DNA of 64,000 nt, from contig JAFEVB010000029.1 of assembly GCA_032629725.1 (NCBI GenBank), positions 744,001 to 808,000 of the forward strand. The letters run 5' to 3'. The notes under the pieces are model-generated. The model did no database searches. It was not told where the DNA came from and worked only from the letters and a program-made list of their open reading frames with translations. The position numbers were made by a program, and so were the translations under genes. This stretch comes from Gremmenia infestans (lineage: Eukaryota > Ascomycota > Leotiomycetes > Helotiales > Hamatocanthoscyphaceae). Shown here piece after piece: positions 20,296 through 32,958 of this stretch (position 1 is the first letter of the stretch; each line of letters starts with the position of its first letter).

Positions 20296-23200
20296 TGGCG
20301 TTCATAGGATGCATTTCCGTTTGTGGCTTTTGGAGTGAAAGAAGGCATGACAATTACGTGCTAATAGAGGATTTGTTATTTGTTTCTTTTGGACTTTCTA
20401 GTACATTGGACCTCGTTGGTTGTGGTACGCCATACCTCACAAATATGAAACTTTTCGTTCCACGTTACGCTTGATTTTGAATTCTTTGAAGCCCTACGTC
20501 CAGTCCTCGTCTCACATGGGATAAATGTATTGAGTTCTCCCCAATTGTTCTGTCTAAGCCTTCGCCGCCGTCATGCGGTAATATCTATTCCCCGTGTCAT
20601 CAAAAGTGTAATCGCTGAGGGGCGTGTAATAGGACGTTTGTCAACCAAGACCACACATGTTATCCAGCCTCGACTCGGCCGCTCCAAACTTCAAACTCCA
20701 AATCTCACATTCACCATACATATAATCCATTATACTTACACCAAGTATACGTATCGAACCTAAGACGATAGACAGATATTATCCCAACAACCCAATCTTC
20801 CATCGAGCGCGGATATTTTCCCCTTTTCCCTTCTTTTGTGCCGTGCCGTGCTGTGCCCAGTACTCTGGTAGCTTGGAATACACTGTGCTAAGTAAAATAC
20901 AAACAGGTTTTGAGGGCAAGTCTGCTGCTTACTTGTACCAATTGTTAATTAACCCTGTTGCACAGATTGGATGGGATTGGTTAGGATATGAGGGGGAAGG
21001 GAAGGGAAGACAAGGGAAGGGAAGGGAAGCCGCGTTTTATTTTTTGGTACGCGCCGTCGTGTCGTGTTGTTTTGCTTTTGCTTTTGCTTTGAGAAATGGT
21101 GTGGAAGATATGTATGCATACGCGGTAGGCAGTAAAACCTGCTTGATCAAATCAATGGTCATTTTGCGCCGAGGAGTCTCGTCGTCGCCTGGGTTGAATT
21201 GATTGGTGTTATCGTTTTGGGGGTGGAGGGGGGTCCTCTGTGAAGGACCGCTTGCTTTATTGGGTCAGGTATTGGTTTGAAAGCTTCGAGACTAGGGGGA
21301 GGATTGCAGGTGGTGTGATGGGTGTTGGATATGTTTTCATCTTACTGGGCTATTGTTCATTCATCATTAATTCGATTAATGCACTAAGATCATAGACTGA
21401 GGGAACGGATTGAATGGATATATATATTTGTGTTTGTGTTTAAAGTTATACCTTGCTGGCTCCCTGATGTTTAGGAGCTGGGTTCTGGAAGTTTATTTGG
21501 TATTGTCGCCGACTTTGTGATATATGATATTCATTCCGCATTTTTCTAACCTTCTGAAATGGTGATGGGATTGGCGGAAAGGATATCAGTTGGTAGGTAT
21601 ATCTGAATTTGAAAGTGCAAAGGATAGATGGGGGCTTAGTTATATATCTTTGGTTTCGAAATCATATGCGTAATATATCAATTAGCGGAAAATGTATTTA
21701 GGAATTCGAGTTTCTGATTCCGGGTGCGTTCATTTGCTATCGTACGTACGTACTACGGCAAGTGCAGATAGCTTTTTTCGATACTTGTGATTTGATAGAA
21801 CTGGCAAGCAAAGCTCGATGGCCGGGATAAAATATGTGTCGTGTTTACCAGTATACCTATAGCGTGAAAATGAGAGTTATACCTATGTGGTCCCACGTGC
21901 ACTTAATTGAGTCCAATTAACTATCCCAACCAACGCAACTGATTACCGAGGAAAGTATATGTCTAATTTAGTTCTATCTATCATATGGAAATAGAAGGGA
22001 CGATGAGCGTATCAAATGTATACCTTACCAGGGGGTGGCAGTCACGTACCTGCGCCAACTCCGGGCCCAGTTAAGATCTCGTGTCGCACCTGCAACCGGT
22101 CTCATTTGCAGAGACGGGGGCTTGTTGGTGATTAATATGCAATTTCAGACGTCTGTCACTCACGAGGCTACTAAGAGGGAAATGGCTCTCATAAATTATA
22201 GGTAGAGGTGGGGTGGACAGAATATAGAGGTAAGAAGAGTTTGTTCTGTGAAGCTGAAGAAGCAAGATTACGGGGCGATGAAAACCCCCCAAAGTTATAG
22301 TGGTTTTTCATCCCATAGATAGTAAGCAAACTTGGGAAGGAGGTAATCCATGGTGGTGAAGAAAATGTATTGTTTGCGCTTTTTCTTCGCCCTCTTCGTA
22401 TGGAGGTGATGCCGACTTGGCTGTGTTCAATACCAAGCCCCTGAAGATTTTATACGGAGATGAGGGATCTTCAATCGTAGCGATGATGTGCCATTGCCTA
22501 CCTTATCCACGAGCATTGACATTGAGTCCTTGGCAGTTACGAATCCAGATCATCAATGTCTGCCTTGAGGTGCGATACTTTTCTGCAGATTGCAGCTGTC
22601 GGTCTGGTGTTGTATTATTGGTTGGATGAAAAGTAGAAACGACGAATTAGAGAAAACGACCTCGATATGGGATATTTGATGTATCTTCTTAAAAACAGGA
22701 TGATGTCGGGATAAGGATGAGGTTCGCGATTAGATGTTTCATGTCTCGATCTGTTTAAACATCCTGTCAGCCTTAATTCCCCACTTCAGATACCTACGTC
22801 AGTCAGATCATGTGGCAAAATCCCGGGAATGGGGTCAGATTTGGAGTTCTGGTATTTGATAAACTTACGCTGCCTGTAGGAAATGATCCTGTTATGTGAC
22901 GATAATTTCCGTATCGTAGCAAACCAGTATGCTGCATGTAGACGGAACCTTGATGATAGACCTTAGTCTGGACGTATGACGAATGGGGCCTCACACTAAC
23001 CCCGGTTTTTTGATGATCTAGTTCAGTGCCGGTCCCACTTCCCGCACAGAGCTTCTTACCAATACAGGTTAGACCCAAGAGAACATCTGAGATCGACCAA
23101 TGACGGGAAGCAATTTAGAACATGGCATGATGACTGAGGAATCTTAATTTTAGTGTTATACATGTCATACCGAGTACACACGACACACGACATACCTAGG

Positions 23201-24292
23201 TAGGTACTCTTGGATAAGGATGAAATACTTTGTAAGTGCACATGAGTCTGCTCTAGTATAGCGGCGACTAGTACAAGTGTCATCTTTGGCTGAATGCGGA
23301 TTGAATTCGGGATTATTTGAGGTATTTTTTGCGGTATTTTTCGAATACCCTGCCGACTCTGTGCTTGAAAACTGTGCGCACCCGCACTCGCAGCCTAAAA
23401 ACTAACGGGCAGTGGTACTGGCAAGTAAGACAGGCAAGTAAGACAGGAGTAAGGGGAAGAACATTCAACTGAATGACAATCCGATCCAATATTTAATACC
23501 GTTGGAAATGCAGAATCTAGAGAAGACTATATATGTAGAGATCACCAAGTAAGTACATGTACCTGTCACTATGTAGATAGCTTATAAGGTGGGGCGGACT
23601 GCTAAGTGGCTGGGTATGTACCTTAATTACCTACGGTTTTGCAAATCAGGATATACTATAAGACTAGTACATTCATTTTGTCCAAATTGAGATACCTCTG
23701 CCCTTTTCTAGACTAGCTTTATGCATAGAACCGTAAGTAAAATAATATGATTCAAAAGTGAAGATGCCATTCCCATGTCAGGGCAAAGTAGCTCCCTCTT
23801 GACCGTCTCGCTTATCACCCCCATCGCGTCGGTCACTGCGGGCAGGTGCACCTAGCTAGCCTTAGCGGCCCGCTAGTCCTTTTGACTCCGGGAGGGCAAG
23901 GGCTAGAGAGGAGAGGCTAAGGTACTACTTTAGGATGGCAGGCCTGGTGGGCCATTGATTTTATCTTTCACTCTTCCCCAGAGAGCTTCTTCCCTTCCCT
24001 TCCCACCCTGCTCTTCTCTCCTCTTTCCTGCCTCGACCACTCCACTCACTTACTCCTTCCCTTCGTTCTGCGTGCGACCTCTGCCCTGCCCTGCTCTTCA
24101 TTCTTTCGACCTCGCCCTTTACATCGCGAACTCTCGAAATTAATTATCCCCCTCCGATAATCCTTTCCCTAATTGATCTCAACACATCAATCTCAAAGGT
24201 CTCCATCCGCTTTACCTACCTGCACTTTTAATCCACACCCCTCCTCCTCACCCCGCAGAGGAGTCGCAGCCAACTCACTTGACTGCACAACC
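20296..24292. other. Four-kilobase gene-poor region upstream of the H+-ATPase gene
   Basis: Nearly 4 kb carry no coding frame I can support. Visible features are a GGGAA-type purine repeat (about 20989-21029), a TTTTGC repeat (about 21067-21091), a CGTA run near 21743, and two copies of GGCAAGTAAGACA near 23418-23443. A palindromic ACCTAGGT lies near 23197, and a strongly C/T-rich leader runs from about 23970 to 24290. Short open frames up to 119 codons show no domain. The C/T-rich tract just before the ATG is typical of a strongly expressed fungal gene. A non-coding RNA or a long regulated promoter is possible but unproved. Confidence 0.45.
20989..21029 (+). repeat. Purine microsatellite/minisatellite, (GGGAA)n-like
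   Basis: Repeated GGGAA/GGAAG units occur in tandem with small interruptions (AGGGGGAAGGGAAGGGAAGA, then CAAGGGAAGGGAAGGG). It lies in non-coding DNA about 0.7 kb after the carrier gene. Confidence 0.6.
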
Positions 24293-27200
24293 ATGGCGGA
24301 CACACACGGTGCGACCGGAACGCACACCAGTAATCACTATTCCGAAAACCCCCATCACCTAAACACCAACATCGAGTCGGGCACGTTTGACGAGAAGACT
24401 GGTCGCCATGACCCTATACCTACCATCATCAAGAAGCCTGTCGAGGATGAGGAGGAGGATGAGGATATGGATGCGCTGATTGACGAGCTCGAGTCCCAGG
24501 ATGGCCACGCAGAGGAGGAGGAAGGTGAAGACGAGGCATCTCCTATCACTGGGCGTGTTGTCCCTGAAGACCAGCTCAATACCGATACTCGCATTGGTCT
24601 CACTGAGTCTGAAGTTACTGCGCGTCGCAAGAAATACGGTATGAATCAGATGAAGGAAGAAAAGGAGAATTTGATCCTCAAGTTCCTTGGGTACTTTATT
24701 GGTCCTATTCAATTTGTTATGGAGGTATGTTGATTTTCAGTTTTCGATTGCCAATGCCTATCTCATCCTATCCTATTCTATTCTATTCCCAGGCCAAGCT
24801 AGCATCATGGGTGTTTTCACGCCATGCGGTGCTACCGGTACGCTGGATGGCTGCACTGGCTTCCTTGTTTTGACCCGGAAGGCCCGCCGTGTGGCCTAGA
24901 ATGCAAGGCGCCACAACGCGAAAACTCCACTCCACTCCACCGCATCGCTCCCTGATCCGTGCTGACAACATTCTCTGTGATAGGCTGCCGCTGTGCTCGC
25001 TGCTGGTCTCCAAGATTGGGTCGATTTTGGTGTCATCTGCGCCCTGCTTTTGCTGAACGCCGCTGTCGGTTTTATCCAGGAATTCCAAGCTGGCTCTATC
25101 GTGGACGAATTGAAGAAGACCCTCGCACTTAAGGCTGTAGTTCTTCGTGATGGCCGTCTCTTCGAGGTCGAAGCTCCAATGGTTGTTCCTGGTGACATTC
25201 TGCAAATCGAGGAGGTAAGAAACGACCCTGCTTGCTCTTATTGATTGGGCAAAATTTGATATTAACATGTGCATGTTCTACAGGGCACTATCATCCCGGC
25301 AGATGGCCGTATTGTCACGGACGATGCTTTTCTTCAAGTCGACCAGTCTGCCATCACTGGAGAGTCTCTCGCAGTGGATAAGCATAAGGGCGACCAATGC
25401 TATGCTTCTTCCGGTGTCAAGCGTGGTGAGGCCTTCATGGTCATCACTGCCACTGGTGACAACACCTTCGTTGGCCGTGCTGCCGCTCTTGTCAACCAAG
25501 CTTCCGGCGGGACTGGACATTTTACTGAAGTCTTAAACGGTATCGGTACGGTTCTCTTAATCTTGGTTGTCTTCACCAACTTAATCGTCTGGATCTCGTC
25601 CTTCTATCGTTCCAACAAAATTGTCGAGATTCTCAGGTATACCCTAGCCATTACCATTATTGGTGTTCCTGTCGGTCTCCCAGCTGTTGTTACCACAACT
25701 ATGGCTGTAGGTGCTGCCTATCTCGCTAAAAAGAAGGCCATTGTCCAGAAATTGTCTGCCATTGAGTCTTTGGCTGGTGTCGAAATTCTTTGCTCTGACA
25801 AGACTGGTACCTTGACCAAGAATAAGCTCTCTCTCGCCGAGCCTTTCACCGTCCCAGGTGTTGAGCCAGATGACCTTATGCTGACTGCCTGTCTCGCTGC
25901 TTCCCGCAAGAAGAAGGGTATCGATGCCATTGACAAGGCTTTCTTGAAGGCCCTCCGATACTATCCGCGTGCCAAGTCCGTGCTGTCAAAGTACAAGGTC
26001 ATCGAGTTCCACCCCTTTGATCCCGTTTCCAAGAAGGTTCAGGCCGTTGTCGAGTCACCACAGGGTGAGCGAATCATCTGTGTCAAGGGTGCACCACTTT
26101 TCGTCCTGAAGACTGTCGAGGAAGATCACCCCATCCCAGAAGAGATTGACCAAGCCTACAAGAACAAGGTCGCTGAGTTCGCTACTCGTGGTTTCCGTTC
26201 CCTCGGTGTTGCACGCAAGCGTGGTGAAGGCCAGTGGGAGATCCTCGGCATCATGCCCTGCTCTGACCCTCCTCGTCACGACACTGCCCGTACTATCAAC
26301 GAAGCCAAGACTCTCGGTCTATCAATCAAGATGTTGACGGGTGACGCTGTTGGTATTGCTCGTGAAACATCTCGCCAACTCGGTCTCGGTACCAACGTCT
26401 ACAACGCTGAGCGTCTCGGTCTCGGTGGTGGTGGTGATATGCCAGGTTCGGAGGTGTATGACTTCGTCGAGGCTGCTGATGGCTTTGCTGAGGTTTTCCC
26501 CCAACACAAGTACAATGTCGTCGAGATTCTCCAACAGCGTGGTTACCTCGTTGCTATGACTGGTGACGGTGTCAACGATGCCCCTTCTTTGAAGAAGGCT
26601 GATACTGGTATTGCCGTCGAGGGTGCTTCCGATGCTGCTCGTTCTGCCGCTGATATCGTCTTCTTGGCTCCTGGTCTTGGTGCTATCATTGATGCTCTCA
26701 AGACTTCCAGACAGATTTTCCACCGCATGTACGCTTACGTTGTCTATCGTATTGCCTTGTCCATCCATTTGGAAATCTTCCTTGGTCTCTGGATCGCCAT
26801 TCTGAACAGATCCCTCAACATTGAGCTGGTCGTCTTCATCGCCATTTTCGCAGACGTTGCAACTCTTGCCATTGCTTACGATAACGCTCCCTTCTCCAAG
26901 TCGCCAGTCAAGTGGAACTTGCCTAAACTCTGGGGTATGTCGGTTCTCCTTGGTATTGTCCTTGCTATTGGTACTTGGATTACTCTCACTACCATGATTG
27001 CTCGTGGTGATCATGGCGGTATTGTTGAGAACTTCGGTGTCATGGATGAGGTTCTTTTCCTGGAAATCTCGCTGACTGAGAACTGGCTGATCTTCATCAC
27101 TCGTGCCAATGGTCCCTTCTGGTCTTCGCTCCCTTCGTGGCAGTTGGCCGGTGCCATCTTGTTGGTCGATATCCTTGCAACATTCTTCACCCTCTTCGGC

Positions 27201-27486
27201 TGGTTCGTTGGTGGTAAAACCTCTATTGTCGCTGTCGTCCGTATCTGGATATTCTCATTCGGTGTCTTTTGCATCATGGGAGGTGTCTACTATCTTCTCC
27301 AAGATAGCATTGGCTTCGACAACCTGATGCATGGGAAGTCACCCAAGAAGAACCAAAAGCAAAGATCCCTGGAAGATTTCGGTAAGTCCTATGAACGCAT
27401 AACCTCCACTAGAGCTGAAGTCGCTAACTTGTTTCAAAGTCGTTTCGCTTCAACGTGTCTCGACACAGCACGAGAAGTCAGCATGA
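24293..27486 (+). CDS. PMA1: Plasma-membrane H+-ATPase (P-type, Pma1)
   Basis: Four exons (24293-24724, 24984-25214, 25284-27381 and 27440-27486) give 935 residues. The enzyme pumps protons out of the cell at the cost of ATP and sets membrane potential and cytosolic pH. Landmarks are the acidic N-terminus (VEDEEEDEDMDALIDELES), the actuator motif TGES, the phosphorylation site CSDKTGTLTKN with Asp393, KGAP of the nucleotide pocket, and the hinge TGDGVNDAPSL. About ten membrane helices are expected. The last 47-base exon encodes VVSLQRVSTQHEKSA, which matches the regulatory C-terminal tail where fungal Pma1 is phosphorylated. I start at MADTHG. An in-frame ATG 120 bases upstream (24173) would add a low-complexity extension and is less likely. 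Intron 1 is unusually long at 259 bases. Confidence 0.97.
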
Positions 27487-28243
27487 ATATACCCATCACA
27501 AAACATGCGCCCGTCAAGCTTTCTTGGTGGGAATTTTGTGAAGCGATTCCTTTATGTTTAATACCATTTGCACGTATATGCATCCATTACACTGTACAAT
27601 GATGCAGACGGGCTTGTGGCGGTGTTACGGACGTTATTATTTTGGCAAGGCTATCCAATTCCATTGCTGCAAAGGGAGCATTAGAAAGGGTCATTCGTGG
27701 GTTTTGGGGGAAATTTGATTTAAAGGAGCAACGCAGTCATACCCCACTATGCGAAAATGTCAATTTGTTTGTTTGTTGTCTTAGATCCTAAATCAAAGAA
27801 ATGATTGTTACTTGCTGTCTCTTTATTGAGGCTTGTGTCTTTTTTTGGTGAGGATGCCCCGGCCTGTGTTGTGTGATCGTAGAAGGCGGTCTCCCAGAAT
27901 ATGTAAGAGAGATACTCGTTACAATCCTCATACTACCTACAGCTTGAAGATGATGGCTCGCTTGTATAATTTACCCCCCTCAAGACAAGGGTAAGACACA
28001 AAACAAAGTTGTAAGGAAGCGTAGTGGAAGTTCGAGGGAAGAAGATATGACTTATATGCATGGCATATGAATAATAAATATTTTACAGACAGACAGACAT
28101 AGCAAAGATGTAATGAATCGTCGTAGTTATGTTGTTCTATCTATAGCTACATACATACATACAAACAAACCTACATGTATTTCTAGCTCCGAGGTGAAAG
28201 AACCAACTCCACGACGGAGAAGTGTGCCGTGCTGTACATCAGT
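27487..28243. other. Convergent 3' region between PMA1 and acyl-CoA synthetase
   Basis: Both neighbouring genes end here, so this is their 3' UTR and terminator space. It has short tetranucleotide runs: (ACAG)n near 28085-28099 and (ATAC)n/(AAAC)n near 28150-28170. No gene was seen. Confidence 0.45.
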
Positions 28244-30540
28244 TTACAACTTGGCTTTAGGTTTCTTCTCTTCCGCCAGGGCTTCTTCGTACAGCCTGTC
28301 TAGGACAGCTCGGAATTTCTTGGCTGTTTGCGGGCGTTTGAGTTTCAATCTGTTTGTTTACATGTCTGTCAGCATGCCGTTTATTCTATTCTATTTGTGG
28401 ACTTGTATTTCCTTTTTTGCGTGTAATGGCGCGGCGCGGCGCGGCGAATCGACGGATGCAAAGCGAACAGAACTTACGTAGGTGTCAAAAGCTCATTGTC
28501 AATCGTAAACGGCTCGATCTCCAAATGCACACCCCGCACGCGCTCCCAGTTGTTAAATTTATTCTGCTTGCCGATCTTGTCTAGCTCCTTCTGCACTGCT
28601 TTCCGCACACGGACATCTTGGCCAGCGGCTTTGACGGCATCGAGGTCTGTGGGACTGATGGTCTTGTTCAGAATTTGGCTGGCGAAGGGTGCGAACAGGA
28701 CGGGATCCACACCCCATATCGACACCGGGTATGCTTGGTGGGAATCTCCGTGTACGAAACCTTGAGTAAGCATACTGTTGTTGGCGAGATAGACGTTCTC
28801 AATGCGCTCGGGCGAGATGTACTCTCCTTGCGCAAGCTTGAGGACGTTCTTAACACGATCAACGATCTTGAAGCGGCCCATGCTATCTACCTCTGCAATA
28901 TCTCCAGTCTTGAACCAGCCATCTTCAGTCCATGCCTTTTTAGTCTCCGCTTCATTTTTATAATATTCTTTGAACATGGCTTTCCCTCGCAATAAGAGCT
29001 CGCCGCGGGGATTGGGCGAATCGGTAACAAGATAGTCCATGTCTGGTACTGATTGCAAGCAACCTTCGAAAGCGGCACCTATGCCGCCACAGTTGCCGGC
29101 AGAATAATCGTTCATGTTCTGTCCAAGGCCAGTGGCGTAGGATTCTGTCAAGCCGTAGCCTTGGATGAAGTCAGCGCCCAGAGCGGCGCGGAGGAGCTGA
29201 AGGAGCGAGGGGTCGATAGGTGCACTTCCAGTGACCATACCGCGAGCTCGATCCAATCCAATCGCAGCTCTTACCTTGGGAGTGAAGAATCGATCGTAGA
29301 AAAAGTGCTTGTTTGTTGCTTGTCCCGGTGGTAGTTTCATGGAAGCTAATTTCGCGTTGATGACATGCCTGCCAATAGCTCCTTTCATGCCCGGCGCATC
29401 AATGGTTGCAGTACGAATGGCAGCACCAAAACGGTTGTACAACCTGGGCACAGAGTTGAATCCTGAAGGGCGAAGAAGCTTCATGTCGTCTACAAGACCC
29501 AGGATATCACCACGGAAATATCCGACAGCGGCCCCCGATGATAGAGCGCCATGCTCTGCGACTCTTTGGTAAATATGTGCCAGGGGAAGATAGGAGATCA
29601 GAGTATCGCTTGCAATCGTATCTGTGGTAATTCGAGCTGTCAGGTCTGCTGCAGCAGTAGCCTTTTGCAACAACACAACGCCCTTGGGGTTGCCAGTCGT
29701 CCCAGAAGTATAGTTGATTGTAGTGATATCATCTGGCCCAGGTGGCTTCATAGGAAGGCCAGATGCGGCTCCGAGAGCTTCAACATCCTTGATATAATGA
29801 ATTGAGATGCCTGACTCGGATGCCAGGGAATTCAGGATGTCTGATTTTGAAAGTCCAGGCCGTTCTCCCGCATCTATAGGATCGAGACAGACGATAAGCT
29901 TTAGTGTAGGTATCAGCTTAGCGACCTTAATCAGGGTCGGGATATGTTGTAATGATGTAGCTACACATGTAAGTGCGGCATGGTTGATTATATACTCGGT
30001 GGTGTCTGGACCGAGAGTGTCATAGATGGAAACCGTATAAAGAGACTGGGACATGCATCCTAGATCTGTATATCGTTAGTGAGATCCTCTCTTGTGGGGG
30101 AACTCAAACATACCAACAATCTGCCATTCCGGCCTATTTTGGCACCACAAACCAACACCGTACTTTTCTTCTGTAACCCCAGCTTTCTTGTGCAGTTCTA
30201 CGAGTCCAGCTCCAAAGTTCTTCCTTCGCACGGCCACTTCCCCATATGTCATCCACTCGTAGTTTCCAAAGGTCTTCGTCGCAGGGTCGTATGGGCGAAC
30301 TCCCAAACACTTTGCATGCGGTTGCCTCTTTACACTCTGCTCGAAGGCATGATGGGCCGTAGGAGCGTTTGGATCAGCTGTACCGGGCAACTCCTTATCA
30401 ATCCACCGCCAATGTCGATATGCTGAGGTGCGTCCCTCGCGCTCGCTGCCAGGAATAGGAAGTGAATAGGGGGCGCCAGGTGGAGGAGGGGCTTTCATAG
30501 CCGCGATCCAGGCAGCGGGGTTTTGCGATTGTGAGGCCAT
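28244..30540 (-). CDS. Peroxisomal long-chain acyl-CoA synthetase (AMP-forming), PTS1 = AKL
   Basis: Three exons (30540-30114, 30065-28478 and 28349-28244) give 706 residues. It activates long-chain fatty acids to acyl-CoA through an acyl-adenylate. Motifs are the AMP-binding loop YTSGTTGNPKGV, YGLTESYATG, GWFKTGDIAEVD and DRVKNVLKLAQGEYISPERIE. This is the order of the LACS family, which usually has about 650-700 residues. The protein ends in KKPKAKL, and the terminal AKL is a type 1 peroxisome-targeting signal. A role in peroxisomal beta-oxidation, as for yeast Faa2, is the natural reading. I start at MASQSQNP. An in-frame ATG eight codons upstream is possible. Intron 2 carries a short GGCGC repeat (near 28430-28446). 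The gene is convergent with PMA1. Confidence 0.93.
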
Positions 30541-31324
30541 TATTCTGATGGTAACTGGAGTCAAAGGAAAGCTCTGCGAATGTGGAATTAGTATTGTAGG
30601 ATTCTTGAATGAGGCACGGAATGTCCGAATGCTTGAGCCTCTGGTTGGTTACCTACCTAATGATGCCAACGCAACGCCAACGTGTTGTAAGTTCAAGTCT
30701 AAAACTTCTTTCTTTTAGAAGAGAGAGAAGATGTGCAACGGGAAACCAGACAAAGATCTTTAAGGAGAAAAAGGCGGAGGGACTGGAGAAAGGGTTGCAT
30801 GTGCATGGTTGGATGAAGAGGAAGGGGAAGAGGGTCACTCGACAAGCCTCGGCCTCGGCACCTCCTTGGGAATGAATGTCCTCGGTGGAGGAGACATCTA
30901 CATACCGTTACGAAGTTGACTTGGATTGGATTCAAAGAATACCACAACTACTTTCAAATGCGCAAACCATAATATTGCGTCAAACAAGAGGCATAATGAA
31001 TTCCTATGTAAGTATCTAATTAATAAATACTTCTTCCTCTTTGACGGGCCGGGGGTACCACGTATAGCATAGCATGGGCATGCATGTGCTGTTCTCCGGA
31101 TTAATGATTCTGCTGGCCGAGCTTGAGCACTATCACATGTCTCTTTCTGACTTGGAACGAGCTTGTAATTATCGTATGGCTTGCTGTATATTTACAATCG
31201 CGTCGTAGTTTGAAAATTTGTTTGTAGTGTTGGTTAGATCTATTCACTGCCTGTTTTAGATTATCATAGAAGGGACTCTTCTTGATCTATTACTTCTAGA
31301 GCACGGATATATAGTAACTAAATT
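30541..31324. other. Intergenic: promoter of acyl-CoA synthetase and 3' UTR of the MFS gene
   Basis: Both neighbours are on the minus strand. I see no coding sequence or repeat of note. Confidence 0.4.
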
Positions 31325-32958
31325 TCACTCCGAAGGTGATCCTTCTGTGTCGCTGCTCGCTGCATCTTCGGCATGATTTTTGTTCTTCCTAGACCCGCGG
31401 TGCTCATATAAACCAAAGAACATCGCCAGTACAACTCCTAGCCCAGCCAGCCCGATACCCAAATATAATGCCCCTCGATATCCTCCTAAAACATCTTTAC
31501 CCCCATCATTAACGTGTGTCTCGATTGTTCCTGCGAATCCTAAAGCTAGGGAAATTGAGTAGTTGATGATAGTGTTTACTAGTGACGCTGCCACCCCTTG
31601 GTGTTTCCTGGGCATGGCATTTGAGAGCAGCAGCGTTGCGGCTGGGAACGACATATCCCTATCTCTGTTAGTAACGAGTAAAGGAAGAGGGCAGAGCAAG
31701 AAGCATACATTCCCCAAGGCATTACTACCTGGGACACAAACAACTGTGCCCAATATGTTTGGCTAACTGGCATCGTAGCTACTAGGATACTGCCAATGCA
31801 GAATGCACCTAAAGCAATCATCATAACGACACTGCCTGGTACTCGGTGCAGAATCGAGCCAGTTGTAAATGCAGCGATGCAGCCGCTGATTACCGTGGGC
31901 GAGAACTGCGCAGCACCGAGGATTGGGGATACTCCTCGTAGCTCTTCTATAAACTGCCAGGAATAAAAAACCCAAATTCCAAAAGCAGCCCAACCACAGG
32001 CCACACAGCCCAAGATGAACCCAAGATCTGGAGTCATCGAGGAGAACGGGACCAGCGGAAACGTTGCACGCTTTTCAATTTGCCCAAAGACACCAAGCAG
32101 AATAATCCCAATGATCAAGAGTACCCCTACATACGGATTGCTCCATCCAACCACAGGTGCCTGGTTCCACGCAAAGTTGATGAGCACAAGTCCGCTCACA
32201 CCAGTGATACACCCAGCAATATCTACCCGCACCCAGAAACTATGCGTATTATCGAACTGGGGCGCTGGCGTATGCGGAATCAAGAAAATGGAAGCCACAC
32301 CTAGAATAAGGCATAACATCGCCATAACCCAAAACCCCCAAGGCCACCAAACAAACTCAGCAAACAGCGAAGAAATAGCTGCGCCGAAAGCAAATCCAGA
32401 CGGCGCCATAGCCCCAAAGGCACTAAATGCCATCTGCTTCCTCAATCCCGGCTCATACGCCCTCCCCAGAATCGCAACCCCATTCGGCAGCAAGAAAGCC
32501 GGGCCGATGCCCTGGAACGCCCTGCAGCAGTCGAAGAAGATGGGGTTACTGTAAACCGCGAACCCAGCAAGCATGGTCCAGAGCGCAAACCAGAGGAATC
32601 CTGCAACGAATAACTTCTTGTGGCCGTAGAGATCTCCCAATCGGCCAGCGATGAGGATGAATGTTCCGACGGTGAGAGAGTATGCGGCTGGGAACCAAGA
32701 GAGTTGCGCAGGGCTATCCTCGACGCCGAAGGAGCGCCCAATGATGTGGAGGGGTGCTATCACTTGACCCAGACCTGCCTGGGTCATAAGTTGGGCCATG
32801 CATATTATCAGGATGAAAGCGATCTCGCGGGGAAGGGATTTGGGACGCTCGACTTTGGATTGGGTGAGTTCAACTGGTTCGAGGTCATGGTCCTCTTCTT
32901 GCTTGGTGCCCACGGCATGGAGCCCAGAAGAATCATCTCCAGAATTGGATGAAGGCAT
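31325..32958 (-). CDS. MFS transporter, DHA2-like (Atr1 type), probable drug/H+ antiporter
   Basis: Two exons (32958-31709 and 31658-31325) give 527 residues, with a 50-base intron between them. The protein has many hydrophobic segments, consistent with 12-14 membrane helices. After helix 2 comes GRLGDLYGHKK, the MFS motif A. The start APLHIIGRSFGVEDSPAQLSW resembles yeast Atr1 and related fungal DHA2 exporters (aminotriazole and boron resistance). The N-terminal 40 residues are hydrophilic and acidic, and the C-terminus ends with a short charged cytosolic tail. Substrate cannot be told from sequence. It is likely in the plasma membrane. It is the first of four minus-strand genes (with two oxidoreductases and a Zn2Cys6 factor) that might work together. 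Confidence 0.88.

Noticed and set aside
20843..21202. 119-codon open frame in the gap after the Yhm2-like gene
   Set aside because: It is built partly from GGGAA and TTTTGC repeats, has no domain and no supporting splice sites.
24173..24292. In-frame ATG 40 codons upstream of the chosen PMA1 start
   Set aside because: It lies in the C/T-rich leader and would add a low-complexity stretch. MADTHG matches the usual Pma1 N-terminus.
26322..27014. 230-codon open frame antisense to PMA1
   Set aside because: It is the reverse strand of a highly conserved, codon-biased gene. Such shadows are common, and the protein sequence is low in complexity.
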